This document shows positions 7,238 to 15,210 of a stretch of 32,327 nt of DNA, piece after piece. The notes under the pieces were generated by a model. It ran no database searches. It was not told the origin of the DNA and saw nothing but the letters and a program-made list of their open reading frames with translations. Every line of letters begins with the position of its first letter. Positions within the stretch are counted from its first letter, which is position 1. Source of the DNA: Alphaproteobacteria bacterium. GTDB taxonomy: Bacteria; Pseudomonadota; Alphaproteobacteria; Rickettsiales; Midichloriaceae. A program made the position numbers and the translations under genes. The stretch lies in NCBI GenBank assembly GCA_013288625.1, contig JABDBN010000014.1, positions 1-32,327 of the forward strand, in the 5' to 3' direction.

Positions 7238-9739
7238 ATGAAGCAAATTATAGAAAAATACAAGATGCTAATGGATGCGTTGGAAGACTCTACTGATATA
7301 GATAGAGTTACTAGAGATGATCTTAGAAAATGTCTGGCAATTTATGTAAATGGTGAAATCCTAATTGCATTTAATAATTATACCAAAAAACAAAAGATCA
7401 TATCAGCAGATATGATAGCCTTCTTTTATTTGCACCTGCAAATGTCTGGAGCTGCCAATGAGTCGCTTAGAAGGGATTTTACTGGGTTGCATTCAGATTT
7501 AAGCGACGTGCTTTTTGATAATACCGTAGATGGCAAAGGAGCCGCCCGCTTATCTCGCTTTGCTGGCGCTCACTCTACAAGCCTATCAGCACTTCTCAAT
7601 GGCTTTAATCCTAAATTATTGCACGATTATATCTTACTAATGAAAGATGTCCGTGCGGAAATAGAAAGGTGTATTTTATCGTACTTGCCTAAATTGGGAG
7701 AGGTATTACGTCAAGTGGCTGAAATCAGCTTCTCCCCTATGCTGCGTGTTGATTTCTCTTCGCCACAATTTAAGATCAATGCTCAACAAATAGAGGCATC
7801 ATGTTTACTTGAGTCAGTAAAATCTATAGATATTGCTGCTTCTATATTTGATGAAACGGTGCAAACCGAATTCTTAAATTCGGCTTCGGGTCAGGCGCTA
7901 GCTATTATGGCAAGGCAGATTGTTGCTAATAATGTTTTTATATTGTTGAAAAACGGGACTCTGAGCCACCATGCAGATTTTACTGAACTCCGGCAGTACC
8001 GCAATTGCAGTGCGCATGGTATTGTTATGTGGGAAATTCAGGATAACCCTGTTCAATTGCGGTTTAACTGTATGCGCCTTGTATTATGTGCCAGAGATAC
8101 TTTGGTTAGTCAATTGAAAGTCCTATCCCCAACTGTATATGGCGATTACTTAAATCCACCTAATGTAGAACTTAAAGTGAGTGAAGAGCCCTGTGAACTT
8201 ACTCAGCAGGTAGAGAAAACCAAGGTTAAAAAGAAGAAAAATAAACTTCCTAAAAGTGTTGTGTTGCATACTAGTCAAGAAAAAGAAAACAGTGAGTGTT
8301 TAGTGCTCTTCGAAAAGCAAACTAAACAAAGCATTATAATGAGAAATCTTATAGCTAGTTTTTATAATAATAGTCGTAAAGTAGACGCAATAATGAAACT
8401 GAAGTCTGTTCTTGAAACATTGAATAGCTGTCATGCAATTATCCCAGAATCTTTTATTCATGGTATTAATGAGTCGCTGGTAGGAAAAGCTACGCGCAAC
8501 CTTGTGAATAATGGGAGGTATTATAGCTACATTAGGTTTAGTGATGATCAAGGTGTCGCCCCTTTTGATGTAGCGTTGCATTTTGATCCAGTGGCATACC
8601 CATCTGGTTTCAAAGAAGTTAACCTGAATTTTATATTTGCACCGCTTTCCCTGATGACTGAAGGAAATATGGCGTTGTTTAATAAGCAAGAAAATCTTGC
8701 GCTTTTTAAGCAGGTTTTGCAAAAAGCTTTTGATCATCGCGCATCGCCTAATTGTGTGATCCAAGCTCACAATGGATTATATAGTATTTTGAGTTTTGCA
8801 ATTATTAACAATTTTCCAGCGGATGTTATTGCTTTTTTATTGGAGAATGGTGCGAATGTTAATAACATAATTGGAAATACGCTATGCGTGAGCCCCCTAA
8901 CCCATGCTGTAATAAGAAGCCCAGATATTGTGCCACTTCTTCTGCATGCGGGTGCAAATCCCCTTGATATTACCTATGACCCTAATGCCCCATTGAATGA
9001 TAAGTCTTCAATTTTTTATGATATTCTTAGTGAACTGCATGTACCTGCTGCAGTGCGCAATAGATCTTTGAAAATCCTGTGCACTCATGCTTTTCAAAAA
9101 TATGGCGGAAAAGCTCTCTTAGCTAGTATGAATGCTCCACTTAAGCTTTATAAGCCTAACAAAAAACCTGAATTACATGACATAAGTAAACTTTATGAAC
9201 TTATAGAATCTTTGCCAACACGAGAACAGTTGCTTCGTAATCCAGAACTTTATCAAGCTAAATTTACTAGGGAAGATGCTATGCCAGTTTTGGTGCTGCA
9301 CCAAAAAGTTGTGACTGTTCTTAGTAACCCAAGGTTTGATTTCTATAAATTAATACTCAATGGTGAAATTGAAATACTGGTGCAAGAGATTGTGAGTCTT
9401 AATTCGCCTAAGAAGATACTTGCTGCTATGGGTATTGCAGAAGGTGTTGAAGAAGTTCATAGTGGCAAAAAGTTCCCTGCAGATCAGTTTGCTTCTGATC
9501 TTGGGCTGATGCCATTAGCCTTATATCTTGGTCGTGTCCGATCCTTTTGCTTAGCGCCCTCGCTTAAGATGTGTACAAGTATGACTAATTACTTTTCTAG
9601 AATGGAAACTTGCATTTATAGCTGCTTTCCTAAGGAATTCTCTTGTATGCATAGCTCAGGGCCTAGTATTTTTGCTCTTGTTGCTGACTATTGGGGCATG
9701 AAGGCGGGCCGGCAAAGTGTCGCATATCACTGCTTATAA
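7238..9739 (+). CDS. HEPN-like/ankyrin repeat protein 1 (833 aa)
   Basis: This is the first of four tandem paralogues. The N-terminal ~310 residues are mostly helical. They include ADMIAFFYLHLQMSGAANE and then ELRQYRNCSAHG, where R255 and H260 fit the RX4-6H active-site signature of HEPN RNases, with Asn as the polar second residue as in many HEPN families. A basic linker, KVKKKKNK (residues 329-336), resembles a nuclear localisation signal. The middle is variable. Residues ~500-590 look like degenerate ankyrin repeats (VIAFLLENGANVNN, IVPLLLHAGANPLD). The protein ends VAYHCL, a tail shared with copies 2 and 3. No signal peptide or membrane helix is seen. It could be a host-directed RNase effector, an abortive-infection protein, or a non-catalytic scaffold; HEPN assignment is by motif only. 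Confidence 0.7.
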   Translation: MKQIIEKYKMLMDALEDSTDIDRVTRDDLRKCLAIYVNGEILIAFNNYTKKQKIISADMIAFFYLHLQMSGAANESLRRDFTGLHSDLSDVLFDNTVDGKGAARLSRFAGAHSTSLSALLNGFNPKLLHDYILLMKDVRAEIERCILSYLPKLGEVLRQVAEISFSPMLRVDFSSPQFKINAQQIEASCLLESVKSIDIAASIFDETVQTEFLNSASGQALAIMARQIVANNVFILLKNGTLSHHADFTELRQYRNCSAHGIVMWEIQDNPVQLRFNCMRLVLCARDTLVSQLKVLSPTVYGDYLNPPNVELKVSEEPCELTQQVEKTKVKKKKNKLPKSVVLHTSQEKENSECLVLFEKQTKQSIIMRNLIASFYNNSRKVDAIMKLKSVLETLNSCHAIIPESFIHGINESLVGKATRNLVNNGRYYSYIRFSDDQGVAPFDVALHFDPVAYPSGFKEVNLNFIFAPLSLMTEGNMALFNKQENLALFKQVLQKAFDHRASPNCVIQAHNGLYSILSFAIINNFPADVIAFLLENGANVNNIIGNTLCVSPLTHAVIRSPDIVPLLLHAGANPLDITYDPNAPLNDKSSIFYDILSELHVPAAVRNRSLKILCTHAFQKYGGKALLASMNAPLKLYKPNKKPELHDISKLYELIESLPTREQLLRNPELYQAKFTREDAMPVLVLHQKVVTVLSNPRFDFYKLILNGEIEILVQEIVSLNSPKKILAAMGIAEGVEEVHSGKKFPADQFASDLGLMPLALYLGRVRSFCLAPSLKMCTSMTNYFSRMETCIYSCFPKEFSCMHSSGPSIFALVADYWGMKAGRQSVAYHCL

Positions 9740-9757
9740 GGAAAATTTGCTTAATAT

Positions 9758-9786
9758 TTGCTTTGTGTTCGATTATTGGGTATAAT
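9758..9786 (+). promoter_or_regulatory. Promoter of HEPN-ankyrin gene 2
   Basis: TTGCTT (9758-9763), 17-base spacer, TATAAT (9781-9786) followed by GCG. The architecture matches the promoters of the other three copies. Confidence 0.7.
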
Positions 9787-9822
9787 GCGAATAATTATTT
9801 ATATAACTTATAGAAAGATTAA

Positions 9823-12288
9823 ATGAAGAATATTATAGATAAGTACCGCTTGCTCAATGAAATGCTAGACGATGCGCCTGGTGTTGATGATGTTACCAAG
9901 GATGATCTTAGAAAGTGTCTGGCGATTTACATCAATGCTGAGATCTTAATTGCATTCAATCAATATGCTGGGCAGCAAAAGACAATAACTGCCGATATGA
10001 TTGCCTTCTTTTATCTGCACCTACAGATGTCCGGTGCTGCCAATGAGGCACTTAACAGGGGGTTTACTGATTCTAATCTCGAATTACAGGTTGCGCTTTT
10101 TGATGATACTGCTGATGGCAAAGGAGCTGCGAGGTTATCTCGTTTTGCTGGCGCTCATGCCACAAGCTTATCTACGCTCATCAATGATTTTACCCCAGCA
10201 TTGCTACGCAAATATATGCAAGAGCTTGAAGAAATTAAACTAGTGCTTGGCAGGTGTATATTATCGCATGTTGCTACATTAAGCGACGCATTACTCAGTC
10301 CAGTTGAAATCGGCTTCACTCCTATGCCGGTTGTTGATGCATCTTCACCACAACTTAGGGTAAATACTCAGAATGCAAAGGCTTCTTGCTTACTTGAATC
10401 AGTAAAAGCAATAGATATTCTAGCTCCTATATTAAGCGAAGAGCGGCAAGAAGAATTCAACAAGTCTCATACTGCTCAAGCGCTAGCTATTATGGGAAGA
10501 CTGATTTTTGCTAATAATATATTTTCATTGCATGGTCATGATCCTGTTTTTGCTGAGCTGAGGCAATTCCGCAATCGTAGTGCGCATGGCCTTGTTATGT
10601 GGGAAATTCAGAATAATCCTCTCAAACTGAGATTTAATTGTATACGGCTTGTATTAAAAATGAGAGGTACATTGCTTGCTCAATTGGAGGCTATATCTCC
10701 TGATACCCATGAAAGCTGCACAAATCCGCCGATTGTAGAAATCCACGTGAGAGATGAAAGCTGCTCATCTCAAACGAGTGCAAGCCAGGCTAAAGTAAGG
10801 AAGAAAAAGAAGCCAGCTGAAAGTAAAGAGCCGCATGTTTCAAAAGAAGCTAATATTGAATTTCTCAAAAAGCGAGCAGAACAAAGCTATGATATAAAAT
10901 TGCTCATAATAAAATTATTAAATAATAGAAAAGTGGCAACGGACGAAATAATGACTTTAAAGTTGGTTATTGGGGCATTGGAAGTGATTCACTTGCCTTT
11001 TCCGGAGCTCCATATTGGTGGTATTAATGGTGCTGTTATTGCCACAAGAGTGAAGGGATCGAAAATTGTTGAGGTGGATGACAATTTAATAAAATGCCAA
11101 ATGCAAGCCGTTATAGGTGCAAAAGGTTTTTGGGATCCGAAATATACAGAAGATTCAACGTTTTGGATGGGGGTAATGAAGAGTAAATATCCATTTGGTA
11201 TAGATAAAGCCCCATTCTATTTGATAGGTGAGATATTGCAAGTATTTGCAGGAGCGAGAGCTATGAGGCTTCAAGAAGAAGTGTATCTCAACTTATTAAA
11301 GAGAACTTTGAAAATGGCTTTTGATTTTGGTGCTTCTCCTAATGTGATGATATCAACTTTTTATGGTGAACTAGATGTTTTGAGTTTTGCAATTTATAGT
11401 AACTTTCCCAAAGATATTATTGAGCTGTTTTTAGATCATGGAGCTAATGTTAATATAAGGGTTTTAAATAGATCATATATCAGCCCACTTAATCATGCAG
11501 CAAGATCGCGGCCAGATATTGTCCCTCTGCTTTTAGAAGCAGGGGCGAACCCAACAGTTATGGTATATGATCCTCACCAAGTCCCGCTCCTTAAGTCTTC
11601 TCTTATCTTTGATGTTGTATCAATGCAAGACGTTAAAATAGATTTACGTTTATCATCCTTAAGAATTCTCATTCCTTATATGTATCAAAAGTATGGCGAG
11701 CAAGCTCTATTAACTAATATCGATGCTCCAGTTACGGAGTACCCTAAAGGTGGCAAAATAATTGTTCATAAAGTTGAGACTTTGTATCGTGAAGCTGGCA
11801 TGCAGACCGCTAAACAGCGAGCTGCCCTTCCTCCAGAAAAGCGAGATCGTTTTGTCCAAGAAGATATACTGCCTTGTATATTACTTCGCAAGAAGGTAAG
11901 AGAAGTTCTTACAAACCCTAAATTGACCTTCTACAAATTAATACTCAACGATGAAATAGGAATAATGGTGCAGGCTATCGATAGGCTTGCGCTACCGAAA
12001 GATATCCTAGCAGCTATGGGTATGACGGGTGACAAAACTGAAATGCATAGTGGAAAAAGATTCACTGCTGTTGAATTTGCGTTGGAGCTTGGACTTCTCC
12101 CATTATCTATGTACCTTAACAGGGTGTGGGCTTACTGTTATCATATGGTTTGTATGGCTGCAATCTTCAATACTTCGCAATTTGTACGCCCTATGCCCGC
12201 AATCATTGCGGATTATGCGATGGAGCCAAGCGACACTTTTCAGGGGCTTCTAGGTGAAAAACAAAGCATCGCCTCGCGCTGTTTATAA
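9823..12288 (+). CDS. HEPN-like/ankyrin repeat protein 2 (821 aa)
   Basis: The second paralogue starts KNIIDKYRLL, matching copy 1. The HEPN-like motif ELRQFRNRSAHG has R250 and H255. The basic linker KVRKKKKP is at residues 324-331. Ankyrin-like repeats at about 505-585 include IIELFLDHGANVN and IVPLLLEAGANPT. The region between linker and repeats is unlike the other copies. Near the C-terminus the block LGLLPLSMYLNRVWAYC aligns with copies 1 and 3, but what follows has diverged; the last residues, IASRCL, return to the family pattern. It has its own promoter in an 83-base gap. Function is inferred only, as for copy 1. Confidence 0.7.
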   Translation: MKNIIDKYRLLNEMLDDAPGVDDVTKDDLRKCLAIYINAEILIAFNQYAGQQKTITADMIAFFYLHLQMSGAANEALNRGFTDSNLELQVALFDDTADGKGAARLSRFAGAHATSLSTLINDFTPALLRKYMQELEEIKLVLGRCILSHVATLSDALLSPVEIGFTPMPVVDASSPQLRVNTQNAKASCLLESVKAIDILAPILSEERQEEFNKSHTAQALAIMGRLIFANNIFSLHGHDPVFAELRQFRNRSAHGLVMWEIQNNPLKLRFNCIRLVLKMRGTLLAQLEAISPDTHESCTNPPIVEIHVRDESCSSQTSASQAKVRKKKKPAESKEPHVSKEANIEFLKKRAEQSYDIKLLIIKLLNNRKVATDEIMTLKLVIGALEVIHLPFPELHIGGINGAVIATRVKGSKIVEVDDNLIKCQMQAVIGAKGFWDPKYTEDSTFWMGVMKSKYPFGIDKAPFYLIGEILQVFAGARAMRLQEEVYLNLLKRTLKMAFDFGASPNVMISTFYGELDVLSFAIYSNFPKDIIELFLDHGANVNIRVLNRSYISPLNHAARSRPDIVPLLLEAGANPTVMVYDPHQVPLLKSSLIFDVVSMQDVKIDLRLSSLRILIPYMYQKYGEQALLTNIDAPVTEYPKGGKIIVHKVETLYREAGMQTAKQRAALPPEKRDRFVQEDILPCILLRKKVREVLTNPKLTFYKLILNDEIGIMVQAIDRLALPKDILAAMGMTGDKTEMHSGKRFTAVEFALELGLLPLSMYLNRVWAYCYHMVCMAAIFNTSQFVRPMPAIIADYAMEPSDTFQGLLGEKQSIASRCL

Positions 12289-12349
12289 AGCGGGTAATGG
12301 AGTAAAAGTATTGTATTTTGCAACTAATGCATTGATTTCTCAATAATTA

Positions 12350-12378
12350 TTGCATTGCCGCTAGTTATTCTGTATAAT
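12350..12378 (+). promoter_or_regulatory. Promoter of HEPN-ankyrin gene 3
   Basis: TTGCAT (12350-12355), 17-base spacer, TATAAT (12373-12378). The minus 35 hexamer is identical to that of gene 1. Confidence 0.7.
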
Positions 12379-12424
12379 CTGGATTGGAGTTTAGAATTTT
12401 AGCTAGTTGTCAGGAAGTGAATCG

Positions 12425-15085
12425 GTGAAAGGAATTATAAAAAAATATCGGGATCTAGTAGAGAAGCTTGAGAAAGATGCCAGTCTTAATAAAAGCACCA
12501 AGGACAATATTAAAAGATGTATGGCGATCTATGTTAATGGGGAAATCCTAAAGGCATTTGATGCTTATATTCGCCGGCCAAATGTAGTCATAACCCCCGA
12601 TATGATCGCCTTCTTTTATCTGCATATACAAATGTCGGGCGCTGCCAACGAGTGCCTTAGCAGAAGTTATACAGATGCTTGCCCGGAACTTAGAGGCGTG
12701 CTTTTTGATGAAACTTCTGACGGCAAGGGGGCCCCTAGATTACTTCGTTTTGCCGGTGCCCACTCTGAAAGTTTGGCTGGGCTCCTCAATGGGTTTACTC
12801 CAAGATTGCTAAGAGATTACATCGACATTATAGAAGAGATTCTTCCGGTAATTAAAAAAGACATTCTTACGCGCATACCCTCATTGACTACGGAATTGAA
12901 TAGAGCAGTTGCAATTGATTTCTCTCCTATGCAACCAGTGGAGTTCTCTTCGCCAAAATTTACGCTTACCACTCAAAAAGCGAATACTCGGCGGATACTC
13001 GAATCATTAAAAGTCATAGATATCATTGAGCCAATTTTAAAGCAACATACCGAATTTTATAATTCAGACACAGGTCAGTCGCTGGTGATTATGGCCAGAC
13101 AGATTTTTGCTAATAATATCCATGAACTTCAAAATGATAATGATATCTATGTATCGTTAAAATCCTGGGCTCAAAATAACAATGCATCTTTAGCTGAGCT
13201 TCGGCAATACCGTAATAAAAGCTCGCATGGTTTTGTTCTGTGGGAAATTCAACATAACCCCATAAAGCTAAGGTTTAATTGTATAAGGCTTGTCGTCAAT
13301 ATGCGAGGAGAGTTGCTTGAACATTTGGCAACTATGTCGCCAGGTGGTCATGCAGTTTACTTAAATAAACCGGCTTTAGAAAATAAAGTGAGAGAGGAAG
13401 ATTGTGTGCTTACATATACTGCAGCAAAGAATAAGCTACCACCGCTTACTAAAAAAACTAAAGTACGCACGAAGCAAGCCGACTTAAAAGACCCGGATTT
13501 TGATGATGATGCATTGTTTGATAAACAAGTTCAACAAGATAAAATGATGAAAGGGCTTATAGCTAAATTAGCAAAGTTTTGTGATTCATATATATATAAA
13601 AGTAGATTACGTGAGGATCCAATAGAGTTATTTGCTACTGTTATCCCTGAATTGGAAAAGATTTATGAAGTTATTCCGGGGAAGGCAATTAAAGGAATTA
13701 ATATTCCGTTGATTGCGCATATGAAAGAACGCCAAGCTTTGGTACAAGATGACAATGGAGTGCAATATTGGAAGTGTTACATGGAAGCTAGTATTGGCTT
13801 TCAAGTCGATTATCAAGGTTGCATGCTTGCTAAAACGACAAGTTATCCTTTTGGCTTCGATAAAGGAGTTGAACTTTATTTTATAGGCATGCTATTTAGG
13901 ATGTTTGCTTCTGAGGTCGATCTGTTCAAGTCCCCAGAGAATCTCAGTCTTTTTAATCAGACTATACAAAGAGCAATTGACCTCGGCACTTCGGTAAATT
14001 CATTGATTCAAATATCTACAGGGTTAACAGACGTTTTGAGTTATGCGGTTGCAGCAAATTTGCCTAAAGAAGTTATTGTGCTTTTATTAGAGAATGGGGC
14101 AAAAGTTACGCAGGTATTAGAAAATCAGACTCAGATTGGTGTGTTGCATTATTCAGCAAGGCTAAGGCCAGATATTTTGCCATTGATTTTGCAACAGGGA
14201 GCTAATCCGCTGGATGCTTTTTATGATCCAGGTGAGTTGGTGGCAGTTACTTCTTCCATTTTTTATGATGTTTTTGCATCATATGATTGCCCATTAAAAT
14301 CGCGTATGAAATCATTAGAAATTCTCTACCCTTATATATATCAAAAGTATGGTGGTGAAGCTTTATTAGCTAATATGAGTTTTCCAATCATATATCATGG
14401 GGATCCTGAAAGCCTTAAAAGAGTGAAGTGGGATGCTATACACACAATGGACATATACTTTAAAGCTATATTGAGTATTAGGGAAGAGAGTTTTGAGTTT
14501 TTTGAGAAGGTTCCAGGGGCTGGTAATAATATTGCCAGTATTCAATACTCGTTTACTGGTGGGCTTAGAGTAAAGCAAAATGATGTTCAGCGCAGACAGC
14601 TTTTAAAAACTAAACTGGCTGCCACGGTACCATGCTTGATACTGCATCAAAAAGTTGAAACGGTTCTGAGTAATCCTAAGTACAGCTTCTATAGATTAAT
14701 ACTCAATGATGAAATCGAAATTATGGTGCAGGAGATTGCTAGACTTAATTTGCCAAACGCGATACTCGAAGCGATGGGTATTGATGGCGACAAAACAGAA
14801 ACTCATAATGGCAAACAGTTTACCGCCGTCGAGTTCGCTCTTGATCTGGGGCTGATGCCATTGGCTTTATATCTTGGTCGGGTGCGTGCCTTTTGCCAGG
14901 CGCCTTCGGTTGTGAGGTGCAGTGATATGGCCAGCTATTTCTTTATTATGGAAACTTGCTTGTATAATGTTCTTAATGCCAACTTCACTTTTAAATATAA
15001 TTCGGAATCCAGTGTTTTTAATATTATTGGTGATTATTGGGGTAGAGGAGTGGAGCATCAAAACGTTGCCCACCACTGTTTATAG
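12425..15085 (+). CDS. HEPN-like/ankyrin repeat protein 3 (886 aa)
   Basis: The start is GTG 12425: AGGA lies nine bases upstream and the product VKGIIKKYRDL then aligns with the N-termini of the other copies. An in-frame TTG at 12407 is less likely. The motif ELRQYRNKSSHG gives R263 and H268, preceded by an insertion of about 14 residues not found in the other copies. The basic linker is weaker (KKTKVRTK, about residues 343-350). Ankyrin-like repeats lie at about 518-597. It has an extra ~50-residue segment around nucleotides 14450-14600. The C-terminal ~130 residues closely resemble those of copy 1 (LGLMPLALYLGRVRAFC, METCLYN) and end VAHHCL. It is the longest member of the array. Confidence 0.7.
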   Translation: MKGIIKKYRDLVEKLEKDASLNKSTKDNIKRCMAIYVNGEILKAFDAYIRRPNVVITPDMIAFFYLHIQMSGAANECLSRSYTDACPELRGVLFDETSDGKGAPRLLRFAGAHSESLAGLLNGFTPRLLRDYIDIIEEILPVIKKDILTRIPSLTTELNRAVAIDFSPMQPVEFSSPKFTLTTQKANTRRILESLKVIDIIEPILKQHTEFYNSDTGQSLVIMARQIFANNIHELQNDNDIYVSLKSWAQNNNASLAELRQYRNKSSHGFVLWEIQHNPIKLRFNCIRLVVNMRGELLEHLATMSPGGHAVYLNKPALENKVREEDCVLTYTAAKNKLPPLTKKTKVRTKQADLKDPDFDDDALFDKQVQQDKMMKGLIAKLAKFCDSYIYKSRLREDPIELFATVIPELEKIYEVIPGKAIKGINIPLIAHMKERQALVQDDNGVQYWKCYMEASIGFQVDYQGCMLAKTTSYPFGFDKGVELYFIGMLFRMFASEVDLFKSPENLSLFNQTIQRAIDLGTSVNSLIQISTGLTDVLSYAVAANLPKEVIVLLLENGAKVTQVLENQTQIGVLHYSARLRPDILPLILQQGANPLDAFYDPGELVAVTSSIFYDVFASYDCPLKSRMKSLEILYPYIYQKYGGEALLANMSFPIIYHGDPESLKRVKWDAIHTMDIYFKAILSIREESFEFFEKVPGAGNNIASIQYSFTGGLRVKQNDVQRRQLLKTKLAATVPCLILHQKVETVLSNPKYSFYRLILNDEIEIMVQEIARLNLPNAILEAMGIDGDKTETHNGKQFTAVEFALDLGLMPLALYLGRVRAFCQAPSVVRCSDMASYFFIMETCLYNVLNANFTFKYNSESSVFNIIGDYWGRGVEHQNVAHHCL

Positions 15086-15143
15086 GCGAGGCGCCTGATT
15101 TGTATGGGAGTTTCTGTTAGTTTGGACTAATATTAATTAATAT

Positions 15144-15172
15144 TTGTCTAAAATCGAATTTTATTATATAAT
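15144..15172 (+). promoter_or_regulatory. Promoter of HEPN-ankyrin gene 4
   Basis: TTGTCT (15144-15149), 17-base spacer, TATAAT (15167-15172) followed by GCG, as before gene 2. Confidence 0.68.
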
Positions 15173-15210
15173 GCGTCTACAAAAACTAATTGCATTCATG
15201 GTGCTAGAAG

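Noticed and set aside
8300..8770. Open frame of 156 codons opposite HEPN-ankyrin gene 1
   Set aside because: It lies antisense within a clearly coding gene, has no promoter or ribosome binding site, and shows no paralogue opposite the other three copies.
9720..9739. CaaX prenylation box at the end of HEPN-ankyrin proteins
   Set aside because: Cys is the penultimate residue, not fourth from the end, so prenyltransferases would not recognise it.
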